A stretch of DNA of 64,000 bases from JAWKTM01 sp041399085 (GTDB lineage: Bacteria; Planctomycetota; Planctomycetia; Pirellulales; Pirellulaceae). Made by a program: the position numbers and the translations under genes. Below the pieces are notes generated by a model. It had not been told where the DNA came from. It worked only from the letters and a program-made list of their open reading frames with translations, and made no database searches. This document shows positions 1 to 9,026 of this stretch, piece after piece; position 1 is the stretch's first letter, and each line of letters begins with the position of its first letter. The DNA lies in the NCBI GenBank assembly GCA_041399085.1, contig JAWKTM010000027.1:27625-91624 (forward strand), read 5' to 3'.

Positions 1-492
1 CACCAAGTAAGGGGCTGGCGGCAGACCGGCGAGAGAAATTGTGGCGCTGCCAGATTGCGTGATTCCGGTCGACGCCGAGCGACTGAACACGGTTTGGCCG
101 TTAGGCAGGACTCCGTGCAGTTGCAGTTCCACGTTTCCGTAGTAAAAGAAGAACCCGTCGGTCTCCCAGAAGTTGCTGGTATTGACCACGATGCGATCGC
201 TGCTGGTCGCGTTGGCCACGATGCTGAATGCGAACACATCTACGTCTTGAACACCGCCCGAGTCGTACAGAGATTGCGCGGGGATGTCGAAATCTTGAGA
301 TCGTTGACCAAAATTCGTGGCCGTGGCGAACGTATCGTTATAGTGCCAGCATGCGCCGGTCACGCTTAGATCGAAGAGATCGCAACTGCTGGCTGCCAGG
401 AGACGGCGATCTTCTAATAGCTCGAAGAATGCGCGGCGGAAACGTCGCTGGCTGGTCGCGCGTTTACGGGGAGTTCGGTGGGCAGCGGGCAT
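1..492 (-). CDS. N-terminus of a large planctomycete surface/exported protein (LEDRRLLA motif), cut by window edge
   Basis: Reading leftward from an ATG at 492, the frame stays open for 164 codons to the window edge. Residues 1-20 are strongly basic (many Arg/Lys) and are followed by FFELLEDRRLLA (LEDRRLLA at about 26-33). This is the Leu-Glu-x-Arg-x-Leu-Leu signature found at the N-terminus of giant planctomycete extracellular proteins, thought to mark export or envelope sorting. After it comes a stretch with NDTFATATNFG and VDVFAFSI, like the start of a pre-peptidase C-terminal (PPC-type) beta-sandwich. No strong Shine-Dalgarno is visible upstream. The function of the mature protein is unknown because most of it lies outside the window. 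Confidence 0.85.
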   Translation of the reverse strand, partial: MPAAHRTPRKRATSQRRFRRAFFELLEDRRLLAASSCDLFDLSVTGACWHYNDTFATATNFGQRSQDFDIPAQSLYDSGGVQDVDVFAFSIVANATSSDRIVVNTSNFWETDGFFFYYGNVELQLHGVLPNGQTVFSRSASTGITQSGSATISLAGLPPAPYLV

Positions 493-645
493 ATCGTGAA
501 GGCTCTGGGAGGTGGAGTTGCGCAAAAGAAGAAGGGACAGTGTGATTCGGGCGTGGTTTAGCAATTCGCGTCTCGAAGCCCGCGATTGTGATTGCGCGCG
601 GGTTGCGAATCAAGCAGCCGCGTGGCGACGTTGTGATTGCCGCGT

Positions 646-2685
646 TTATTTGTCTACCTGCGAGGTAATCTCGCATTTGGGCAGTGCGTCGCGGAGTTCT
701 CGAATGGTTGAATCCGAGATGGATGTGCCAGTGATGTTGAGAGCATGAAGCTTTTCCAGACGGCGTAGCGCGGAAGAGGCTTTGTCGGTGACGGCTGTGT
801 TGGCAATCTCTAAATGAATCAGCAACGGCAGGGCGGCGAGCGTTTGGATGCCGGCGTCGCTGATCTTGGTGTTGTTCAATAGGAGCTTTTCGAGGTGGCC
901 GTTCTCTAAGAGCGCGGAGAGCCTTGCGTTGGTTATGGCGGTGCCGTCGAGCGCGAGGCCACGGAGCGTTTGGCGGCTGCCGAGATAGGGGAGGCTGGTG
1001 TCGGTGACTTGGGTGTTTCTTAGATAGAGAGCTTGAAGCTTCGGGAAATTGGGGAGCACTTCCGTGAGGTCGTCTCCCACGGCGGTTCCGTCCAGTACCA
1101 GGCCGAGCAGTTGTGGGAGCTGGCCGAGTTCGCGGAGCTGTTTGGCGGAGAGCTCCTTCGCGCCGCTCAAGTCGATCGTCCGCAGACGAAAATCTTCCGC
1201 AGGCAGTTTGTCCACCGTGCGAATGGTGATCGGCTTTTGTTCCGAACCGATGGTCACTCGGCCGCCGCGGGCGATGGTCCAGATGGCGGCGGTGCGCTGA
1301 TCTTGCGGGGCGATGATTTCGGGCTCGACCGGAGCGGCTTCGACCGTGATCGTTTGGCCGGGAGCCAGACGGATGCGGAGCGAGCCGTTGTCGTTTTGCA
1401 GCCAGATCGCGCCTGCGGCCACCAACGCCAGCGCGGCGGCGGCCACACCGAAGGCCGCGAGCCAGCCGGGGCGTCCCGTTCCAGCACGAGCCGCGGGCTG
1501 GGCCACAATCGGCGTCCCGGCCGCGGCGGGCGAGGTGTCGACCGCTGGATTCAGCAAATCGCGCGGGTCGGCGTTGCCGGCGATCGCTTCCAGTTGCGGG
1601 ATCACGTCGGCCAGCGATTCAGGACGCTGCCGCGGATCGCGGTGCAGCATGCGTTCGACCAGCGAATCAAGCCGGTCGTCGCTGGAAGCCCGACGGTTCT
1701 TCAGCGACGGACGCTCGCCGCCCAACACATCCGCGACTTGTTTGGCCGGCGAGGCGTAATGCCGATGATCCCACGGGGCCGTGCCGCTGAGCAACGCGAA
1801 CATCGTCGCTCCCAAACTGTAAATATCAGCTCGCGCATCGACGCGGCTCGGGTCTTCGAGCTGCTCGGGGGCCACGAAGTCGATCGTGCCGAGCGCCTGT
1901 CCGGTCCGCGTCAGTTGTTGGCGAGCGGCCGCTTGGCGTTCACGGTCGAGGGCCAGTCCGAGATCGAGCAGCTTGATCGTGCCTTCGGGCGTGAGCATCA
2001 GATTGCTGGGCTTCACGTCGCGATGCACGACACCGGCTTGATGAGCGTGCTGCAAAGCCACGGCAGCTTGCCGAGCGATCGCGGCCACGGTCGCGGCGTT
2101 CATCGGGCCGTGCTGAGCCAGGACGCTGGACAGGTCCACGCCTTCGACGAACTCCATCGCCAAATACGGCACGCCTTGTTCGTCGCCGGCGTGCAGGGCC
2201 CGAACGATGTGCGGATGCACCAGCTTGCCGGCCGTTTCCATCTCCTTGCGGAAGCGGCGAATGGCTTGCGAGTTCAGCGATCCATCGAGGTTCAGCACCT
2301 TGACGGCCGCGGGTTGATCGAGCGTCAGGTGCCGAGCCAGATAGACCGTGCCCATGCCGCCGGCTCCCAGCAAACGCTCCAGCCGATACGGCCCGATCGT
2401 GTCGCCGATGCGATGCGGATGCCGCAGCTCGCAAAGCGTCTGACGCACGGCTTCGCATTGCGGCTCGTCGGCGAATCGGGCCCCAGGCTGAGTCTGTGAA
2501 AGGCCGCGCAGCGCGGTTTCCAGCTCGTTCCAATCTCCGCCCCAGTTGTCGCGGGTGTTGATTTCGGCGTCGGTCAGTTGGGCTGCGAATTGCGATGGCA
2601 TGCGTGGTTCTCCCAGGTGCGAGCGGGCAGGTTCGTTGGCGAGCGTCCAACGACTCTCGACATTGGTAGAACGCAATCGCGCCAC
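646..2685 (-). CDS. Membrane-anchored Ser/Thr protein kinase (PknB type) with C-terminal leucine-rich repeats
   Basis: Protein of 679 aa from a GTG at 2685; an ATG at codon 29 (2601) is an alternative start. The Hanks-type kinase domain spans about 98-370: Gly loop GAGGMG at 107-112, ATP-binding Lys129, catalytic HRDVKPSN at 221-228, and DLG (241-243) in place of DFG. A hydrophobic segment at about 405-427 should be a single membrane span, placing the kinase in the cytoplasm. The C-terminal 150 or so residues carry repeated LxxLxLxxTxVTD units, an LRR domain probably outside the membrane, which may act as sensor. It lies downstream of an ECF sigma gene in the same orientation, separated by the 84-bp repeat array. 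Such sigma/kinase neighbours are common in planctomycetes. The substrate is unknown. Confidence 0.9.
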   Translation of the reverse strand: MARLRSTNVESRWTLANEPARSHLGEPRMPSQFAAQLTDAEINTRDNWGGDWNELETALRGLSQTQPGARFADEPQCEAVRQTLCELRHPHRIGDTIGPYRLERLLGAGGMGTVYLARHLTLDQPAAVKVLNLDGSLNSQAIRRFRKEMETAGKLVHPHIVRALHAGDEQGVPYLAMEFVEGVDLSSVLAQHGPMNAATVAAIARQAAVALQHAHQAGVVHRDVKPSNLMLTPEGTIKLLDLGLALDRERQAAARQQLTRTGQALGTIDFVAPEQLEDPSRVDARADIYSLGATMFALLSGTAPWDHRHYASPAKQVADVLGGERPSLKNRRASSDDRLDSLVERMLHRDPRQRPESLADVIPQLEAIAGNADPRDLLNPAVDTSPAAAGTPIVAQPAARAGTGRPGWLAAFGVAAAALALVAAGAIWLQNDNGSLRIRLAPGQTITVEAAPVEPEIIAPQDQRTAAIWTIARGGRVTIGSEQKPITIRTVDKLPAEDFRLRTIDLSGAKELSAKQLRELGQLPQLLGLVLDGTAVGDDLTEVLPNFPKLQALYLRNTQVTDTSLPYLGSRQTLRGLALDGTAITNARLSALLENGHLEKLLLNNTKISDAGIQTLAALPLLIHLEIANTAVTDKASSALRRLEKLHALNITGTSISDSTIRELRDALPKCEITSQVDK

Positions 2686-2742
2686 GCGGAAAATTTTGGG
2701 CGGCGGCCAAGCGTTCGGTCAACGTGGTTCGCGGCCGCGGTC

Positions 2743-2815
2743 TGTGCGCGGGGCTGGCTGTGCGCGGGGCTGGCTGTGCGCGGGGCTGGCTGTGCGTGGG
2801 GCTGGCTGTGCGCGG
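2743..2815. repeat. 16-bp tandem repeat, about 4.6 copies
   Basis: The unit TGTGCGCGGGGCTGGC runs head to tail at 2743-2758, 2759-2774, 2775-2790 and 2791-2806 (one C-to-T change), then a partial copy to 2815. It lies between the kinase start and the 84-bp array. The perfect copies suggest recent slippage. No gene is assigned here. Confidence 0.95.
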
Positions 2816-2819
2816 GTCT

Positions 2820-2960
2820 CCCGACCCCGCACGTTTCTGACCGCAGGTCTCCCGGCGCTGCAAGGAGACCTTCGGTCGGTGGTTTCGGCGAGGTCGGGAG
2901 ACCTGCGCCGAGCGCGCCGAGCGCGGGAGACCTGCCGAGCCGCTGAGTCGCGGCCGCGTA
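2820..2960. repeat. Short inverted and direct repeats of the GCAGGTCTCCCG type
   Basis: Between the 16-bp repeat and the 84-bp array, GGTCTCCCG occurs in one orientation near 2850 and as CGGGAGACCTGC near 2907 and 2929, together with repeated GCGCCGAGCG. These segments can pair with one another. I see no credible gene; the long frames crossing it on both strands are low-complexity and basic. Confidence 0.6.
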
Positions 2961-2967
2961 GCGTTTT

Positions 2968-3500
2968 TGCCTTTCGCAGGCGGTTGAGACGGGCAAAACA
3001 ACGCGTGCCGAGCGTCTCAACCGTTCACGACAGCCGACGCGACGCCATTTTGTCTTCGCGAGTGGTTGAGACGGGCAAAACAACGCTGCGCCGAGCGTCG
3101 CGACCGTCTGAGACAGCCGACGCGACGCCATTTTGTCTTTCGCGAGTGGTTGAGACGCGCGAAATGGCGCTGCGCCGAGCGTCTTAACCGTTCACGACAT
3201 GCAAACGGACGCCACTTTGTCTTTCTTAAGCGGTTGAGACGCGCGAAACGACGCTGCGCCGAGCGTCTCAACCGTCCGCGATCGGCAAATCGACGCCATT
3301 TTGTCTTTCTTGGACGGTTGAGAAAGACAAAATGGCGGCGCGACGCGCTTTCCGACCGTCCAGAACTGCCGGCGCACCGACGATTTGTCTTTTCCAGACG
3401 GTCAGAAATCGCAAAACGACGGCGCGGCGCGCTTTCTGAGTGGTTGGAAACGGCGGCGCGCCGATGATTTGCCTTTTCCAAGCGGTTGGAAAAGACAAAA
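2968..3500. repeat. Tandem array with exact 84-bp period, about 6.5 diverged units
   Basis: The anchor GGTTGAGA or a variant recurs at 2982, 3064, 3148, 3232, 3316, 3400 and 3484: spacing 82, then five times exactly 84. Each unit holds GACGCCATTTTGTCTTT, the anchor, a GGCAAAAC-like segment, CTGCGCCGAGCGTC and CAACCG. Within a unit GGTTGAGACG pairs with CGTCTCAACC. In the last units a half-period of 42 bp is visible (anchor at 3442). The array fills the gap between the ECF sigma gene (3' side) and the kinase gene (5' side). It could be a transcribed structured spacer, a terminator cluster or a mobile repeat family. Role unknown. Confidence 0.93.
3295..3336. terminator. Perfect 16-bp inverted repeat inside the 84-bp array (possible terminator)
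   Basis: GCCATTTTGTCTTTCT at 3295-3310 and AGAAAGACAAAATGGC at 3321-3336 are exact reverse complements with a 10-nt loop. It lies about 175 bp past the stop of the leftward sigma factor gene. It could end that transcript, but no clear U-run follows, so the terminator role is inferred. Other units carry degenerate forms of the same stem. Confidence 0.5.
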
Positions 3501-3510
3501 CGTCGCGGGT

Positions 3511-4110
3511 TCACTGTTCCAGCAGCGTTCGCAGCTTCTGCATCACGCGATATTTTGCCTGCCGGACGGCCTGCGGCGTGGCATCGAGGTCGGCTGCCAC
3601 GTCGACGGCCGCTTGGCCTTGCACCGCGCACCGCCAGAACGATTGCCAAGTGAACTCGTTGAACGTCGGCCGGATGAGCTTCAAGGCGGATTGCAGGAGC
3701 TCGCGATCGTCGTCGGCCTCGCCCGGCGATTCCGCGCCGACTGAATCCGCGCCCGACGATGGCGGCAGATGCCACGTGGTCTCGGCCAAGTTGGGGTGGC
3801 TGCCGCCGATAGCCGGTGCGTCGCGGTGTTGGCGATAACGGGAGATCATGGCGTTGCGGGCGATCGTGCGTAGCCAGTTTCGCAGGCTGCCGGGGCGGCC
3901 TTGATGGCGAAACGCGGCGATCTTTTGAATCACGTTGTGGAATACGTCCTGCGTGATGTCGTCGGCGTCGGCCGGCTGCAGGCCGTTTCGCCGAGCGAAC
4001 GAGTAGACCAGCGGGCAATAGAGCTGAACGAAGTCGTGCCACGCGCCGGTGTCGCCGCATTGAACTCGTTCGAGCAAGGATGTGGAAGTGCTAGGAGATA
4101 TTTGACTCAT
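3511..4110 (-). CDS. ECF-family RNA polymerase sigma factor
   Basis: Protein of 199 aa. Sigma region 2 covers about residues 12-95, with the DADDITQDVFHNV and LRNWLRTIARN segments that bind core polymerase and the -10 element. Region 4 lies at about 135-195, ending in the helix-turn-helix DVAADLDATPQAVRQAKYRV that reads the -35 element. The linker is rich in Ser, Gly, Asp and Glu. The ATG overlaps the esterase stop as ATGA (4107-4110), so the two are probably translationally coupled. No anti-sigma gene is adjacent. The LRR kinase downstream is a plausible signalling partner, as in other planctomycete ECF/kinase pairs (inference). Confidence 0.9.
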   Translation of the reverse strand: MSQISPSTSTSLLERVQCGDTGAWHDFVQLYCPLVYSFARRNGLQPADADDITQDVFHNVIQKIAAFRHQGRPGSLRNWLRTIARNAMISRYRQHRDAPAIGGSHPNLAETTWHLPPSSGADSVGAESPGEADDDRELLQSALKLIRPTFNEFTWQSFWRCAVQGQAAVDVAADLDATPQAVRQAKYRVMQKLRTLLEQ

Positions 4111-6129
4111 CGAGAATTTTCAACCGATTGCCGAAGGTCTTTTAGGTCTGGCAAATCATAGTGACGCAGGACGCCGGGGACGGCAATGTGGATGTGGGTA
4201 TGGGCGGCCGGGTCGGTCATTAGTTCCCGCCACGAGGCGACGTGGTCTTTGGTCTTCAGCGTCGCGATCAGCGCGGGCTGCAAGGCGGCGGCGTGCAGCG
4301 CGGACGCAGCCACATCGCCGCTGGCCGCCAGCTCGATCGCGGGCCGGTCGTGTTGGGCGGCCAACCAGCGTCCGGCGATCAGCAGGTCTTCGGTGCGCAT
4401 GGCCAGCCAACTGCGTCCCAGCATCAGGCCGATGTAATAGTCGGCCCCGAAGAAACGCCAGTTGCGAGTCGCCGTCTCGCCCGTGTCGCGGGCTTCGAGC
4501 ACCAGGACCGGATGGCCTTGCGACTGAAGCCGCCGGGCTTCGTCGACGGCCGCGTTCATCCCGTCGGCCGGCGCGATCAACACGGGCTCGCCGTTGCCGC
4601 CCGGCCAATAGAGCGCCGGCAGCACGATGCCCGGCTCGGACGAAACACGAGTCGCTGAGGCGCGGCGGTGTCGGTTGCGTCGTTTCGGTGGAAACGCGCT
4701 CGACTTTCGGTTCGGGCAGTTCGTCGAGCTTGCGGATGCCGGTCGCTTGGCGGACGAGTTCGCGAGTCAACGGCGGTCGGTTCGCCGCCAGACGTTGCTC
4801 TCGCTCGGCGAACAAATCGAAGATCGAGCGGGCGTCCGGCAACGCGAGCACTTGGCCGGTCGGCGTCACTTGCAGCTCGGCGTCGGAGCGGACCGGCGCC
4901 TCGATGTCCTCGAACGCGTCGAGCGACCGCGACTGCAGCCAGCGGGCGAAGAACCGCACGGTGGCTTCACGCAACCGGCGGCTGAAACCGTGCTTGGCGT
5001 TGGCTTCGACCAGCTCGATTCGCTCGGGATAGCCGAGCTGGGTGTAGACACGCTTCGCTTGCCGGAACGCTTGCCAGGTGCCTTCGATCGGCACGAAGTC
5101 GTGCGTGGCCGCGAGGATCAGCGTGGGCCGCGGGGCTCGCGTCAGGATGAAGTCGGGGTGATCGAAGCCGTCGCGAATCTGGGCGAACAGGTTTTGTTCG
5201 GCGTCGCCGGGGCCGGGGCTTTCGTTCTTGAGGCGATGCGTGGTCATGAAGCAGCCGGGTGCGGCGGCCGCGATCCGGTCGTCGTAAGCCATCAGGTAGC
5301 TGGTCATGTTTCCGCCGCCGGAATTGCCGGTGCAGCCGATGCGTTGCGGATCGACATCGGGCCGGCTGGCGAGATAATCCAACGCTCGGACGCCGTCGCA
5401 CACCATGTAGCTGGCCAAGCCGCCGCCGAGCAAAATCGGGGCGACGCCCAACTGCTGGTGCTCGCCGCTGGCCCCGTGCGTCGGTCGGCCTTGCGGATTG
5501 ATGATCTGTTTGCGTTCGCCTTGGCCGATCGGGTCATAGCAGAGAACCAGGAAGCCGTGCCGGGCGAGCAGTTGGTTCACGCGTTGGTAGCTGTCGTAAG
5601 CTTTGCCGTTCTCGCTGTGCCCCAACGGATGCAGAATCGCGGGGAACGGGCCTTCGCCGTCGGGCCGATAGACGAGGGCCGTGACGTGGAAGCCCGGCTG
5701 GCTCTCGAACAACAGCTTCTCGATCGAGTAGCCGTCGGCCGTGAGCGTGCCGGTCACTCGCGCGTTGAGCGGCGTTGGCTGGGGCAGCTCGCCCAACGTC
5801 CACCGCAGGAATTCGCGGCGGCGGTGTTGGTAGGCGGCGATGCCTTCAGCGGATTCGAGCGCCGATTCCAGCTCCGTCAAGCGGCGGTCCAATGCGTCGT
5901 GCGCTTGGCCGCGCTGATAGGCTCGCATCATCTGCTGCGCCTTGTCGGCGTTGAAGTCGCGCGGCAGCACTCGATAGTCGCTTTGCGCGAGCGTGGTCGC
6001 TGCCGGCGCGGCAAGCAACGTTGCGAAGAGCAACGCGATGATGCATATCTTAGCGGCAGGGCGCGAGCCCTCCGGTAATGCGAAACCAGCGGGCTCGCGC
6101 CCTTCCGCTTTGATTTGATTCGGGTTCAT
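4107..6129 (-). CDS. Exported alpha/beta-hydrolase (acetyl-xylan-esterase-like), frameshifted near its C-terminus
   Basis: The N-terminal part starts at 6129, overlapping the GNAT stop by 4 bp. It has a signal peptide ending near ALAQ (about 45-49), then an alpha/beta-hydrolase fold: GNSGG with nucleophile Ser270, an oxyanion region near LHPLGH, an acidic residue in THDF and a His in AKHGF. The family deacetylates or de-esterifies carbohydrates. After about codon 490 the frame turns into Arg-rich nonsense; the natural C-terminus continues in another frame from about 4640 to 4107 (LPALYWPGGNGEP...). A one-base indel between about 4620 and 4660 explains this; the repaired protein would be about 665 aa. 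The stop overlaps the sigma factor ATG. Confidence 0.82.
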
Positions 6130-6644
6130 GGCGGCGGCTCCTTCGCGGCGTGCGATTCGGGATTCGGACGGAGGTCGGCGACGAAGTGAACTTGCCGAGC
6201 CACTTCGCGGAATCCGCAGTCCGTGTAGAGATGGTTGCCCACGGCGTTTTGCTCCAGCGTTTCGATCTTGGCGTGCGTCAGCCCGGCGGCGCGGAACCGA
6301 TCACAGGCCAATTGGATCAGTTGGCGTCCGATCCCACGCCCGCGCCATTCAGGGCGGAGGCTGAGATTCGGGATGTGGCCCAGTCCCGATTCGTGATCGA
6401 TCCACGTGGAGATGAAGCCGATGATCTGCCCTTCGGCTTCGGCCACGATCAAGCCGCCGGCATCGCGAGCGATGTCCTCATCGAGATGCCGGCCCTTTCG
6501 CCATCGCCAGTCGCGACCGTTGATCGGGCCGTGGACCCGCTCAATCCCTTGGTCGATCGAGACGCCGTCGAACGCATCGACCATGATCGCTCGCAGGGTG
6601 TCGAGATCGTCGTGACGATAGGGCCGAAACGTGATCGACGACAT
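6126..6644 (-). CDS. GNAT-family N-acetyltransferase
   Basis: Protein of 172 aa with a complete GNAT fold. It has the N-terminal strand ITFRPYRHDDLD, the core strand GLIVAEAEGQIIGFIS (about 64-79), and the acetyl-CoA pyrophosphate loop RPEWRGRGIG at 97-106. The C-terminal segment ETLEQNAVGNHLYTDCGFREV is usual for the family. It is cytoplasmic. The acceptor substrate (amino group of a small molecule or protein) cannot be told from sequence. It lies between the DUF1080 and esterase genes in one leftward operon, overlapping the esterase start by 4 bp. Confidence 0.88.
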   Translation of the reverse strand: MSSITFRPYRHDDLDTLRAIMVDAFDGVSIDQGIERVHGPINGRDWRWRKGRHLDEDIARDAGGLIVAEAEGQIIGFISTWIDHESGLGHIPNLSLRPEWRGRGIGRQLIQLACDRFRAAGLTHAKIETLEQNAVGNHLYTDCGFREVARQVHFVADLRPNPESHAAKEPPP

Positions 6645-6674
6645 GAGGTTCCGGTTCCCGTGTGGGAAGGTGCG

Positions 6675-7448
<774 letters not shown>

Positions 7449-7660
7449 GGGGCGGTGTCCTTGTGCGCGGGTTTTGTGGGAGCGGGTCGTCGCCGTATCG
7501 TGTGACTTGGACGCGGCGAAACGAGCCATCATGCTAATCGCGACGAGCGTCGATTTCACGAAGGCTTAACGAGGCCGACCCGCGACCAGGCACAATTGGT
7601 GTTATATTCTGGGCTCGAAAGGCCACGGATGCGAGATTTTACCGCCCATACACGGAGGAC
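7449..7660. promoter_or_regulatory. Divergent intergenic region between the DUF1080 operon and phosphohexomutase
   Basis: This 212-bp gap must hold the promoters for the leftward DUF1080 operon and the rightward mutase gene. A clear Shine-Dalgarno (GGAGGA) sits just before the mutase ATG at 7661. I cannot assign -35/-10 boxes with confidence. Confidence 0.4.
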
Positions 7661-9013
7661 ATGATGAAGCAGCCCATTATTAGCGTGTCGGGACTTCGAG
7701 GCATTGTCGGCGAGAGTTTGTCGCCCGAACTGGCCGTGCGATTCGTGGCGGCTTTCGCGGCCGAGATTCCCGCCGGCCCGATTGTGTTGTCGCGCGACGG
7801 ACGCACCACCGGCTCGATGTTTACCGATGCGCTGCGAGGAGGCTTGGCCGCACTGGGCCGCGAAGTTTTGGATCTGGGCGTGGCGGCAACTCCCACCGTG
7901 GGCGTGATGGTTCGATCGTTGAAGGCGGCTGGCGGAGTGCAGATTAGCGCCAGCCATAACCCGCCCGAATACAACGGACTGAAGCTGTTCGACGCGTCAG
8001 GGCGAGTGTTGCCGGCCGAGCGGGGGCAGCGCGTGTTAGAGCGATTTCAGAAAGCCGAGCCGGACTGGGTTACCTACACCCATATCGGAACCGTGCGCGA
8101 AGTTGCTGACACGCTTGCTCCGCACTTGGCCGCCGTTTTGGCGACGGTCGACGTGCCGCGAATCCGTGCGCGGGGCTTTCGAGTGTTGTTGGATTCCAAC
8201 CACGGCGCGGGCAGCGTGCTTGGCCGACGATTGTTATCGGAACTGGGGTGCGAGGCGACGTTGGTTGGCGACACGCCCGACGGCCGGTTCGCTCATCCGC
8301 CCGAGCCTACCGCCGAGAACTTGCAGGGAGTCAGCAGTACGGTGATCGAACGGAAAGCGGCCGTGGGCTTTTGCCAAGATCCCGACGCGGATCGTTTGGC
8401 CGTGATCGACGAACGGGGCCGATACGTTGGCGAAGAATACACGCTGGCCCTGTGTCTGGATCACGTATTGCGTCAAACGCCGGGACCGATTGTGACGAAC
8501 TGCGCGACCAGCCGCATGGCCGAGGATTTGGCCGCGAAATACGGCGTGGCGTTTCATCGTTCGGCGGTTGGCGAAGCGAACGTGGTGGACCGCATGATCG
8601 CCGAACGTGCGGTCTTCGGCGGCGAAGGGAACGGCGGCCCGATCGATCCACGCGTGGGCTGGGTGCGAGACAGCTTTGTGGGCATGGCGTTGATCTTGGA
8701 TGCAATGGCTTCGCGGGATGTGCCGCTGAGCCAGTTAGTGGATGAGTTGCCGCGTTATGCGATCCATAAGACCAAGGTCGAAGTGTCTCGCGAGCAGACG
8801 GCGGCGGCTTTCGATCGGCTGGAGTCGCATTTCCCATCGGCGGAGGCGAGTCGCCAAGACGGGCTGCGGCTGGATTGGCCCGGCCGTTGGTTGCTGGTCC
8901 GTGGCAGCAACACCGAGCCGATCGTGCGAATCATTGCCGAAGCCGAGTCTGACTCCGCCTCGCAAGAACTATGTGAACAGGCCCGACGTGTGATTCAGTC
9001 CGTGGACGTATAA
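7661..9013 (+). CDS. Phosphohexomutase (phosphoglucosamine / phosphomannomutase family)
   Basis: Protein of 450 aa, the usual length. Alpha-D-phosphohexomutase signatures are complete: catalytic phosphoserine loop SASHNP (96-101, Ser98), Mg-binding DPDADR (240-245), sugar-binding GEGNGG (321-326), and the phosphate-binding C-terminal loop RGSNTEPIVRI. It interconverts hexose-1- and -6-phosphates in the cytoplasm. The N-terminal ISVSGLRGIVGESL resembles GlmM-like enzymes that feed UDP-GlcNAc synthesis, but the sugar loop is not the classic GlmM or PMM form, so the substrate is left open. GGAGGA lies 4-5 nt before the ATG ATG start. Confidence 0.9.
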   Translation: MMKQPIISVSGLRGIVGESLSPELAVRFVAAFAAEIPAGPIVLSRDGRTTGSMFTDALRGGLAALGREVLDLGVAATPTVGVMVRSLKAAGGVQISASHNPPEYNGLKLFDASGRVLPAERGQRVLERFQKAEPDWVTYTHIGTVREVADTLAPHLAAVLATVDVPRIRARGFRVLLDSNHGAGSVLGRRLLSELGCEATLVGDTPDGRFAHPPEPTAENLQGVSSTVIERKAAVGFCQDPDADRLAVIDERGRYVGEEYTLALCLDHVLRQTPGPIVTNCATSRMAEDLAAKYGVAFHRSAVGEANVVDRMIAERAVFGGEGNGGPIDPRVGWVRDSFVGMALILDAMASRDVPLSQLVDELPRYAIHKTKVEVSREQTAAAFDRLESHFPSAEASRQDGLRLDWPGRWLLVRGSNTEPIVRIIAEAESDSASQELCEQARRVIQSVDV

Positions 9014-9026
9014 CCTTTGTTTTGTT

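Noticed and set aside
1033..2499. Long plus-strand frame antisense to the LRR kinase
   Set aside because: Mirror of a high-GC kinase gene with full domain evidence on the other strand; His/Arg/Gln-rich composition.
2960..3510. CRISPR array
   Set aside because: The whole 84-bp unit is repeated, including what would be spacers; no short identical repeats with unique spacers and no cas genes.
3017..4060. Long minus-strand frame through the array and antisense to the sigma gene
   Set aside because: Arg-rich, repeated, and overlaps a clear sigma factor in another frame; no start signal.
4627..6078. Long plus-strand frame antisense to the esterase
   Set aside because: The minus strand has the signal peptide and GNSGG hydrolase motifs; the antisense protein has no family features.
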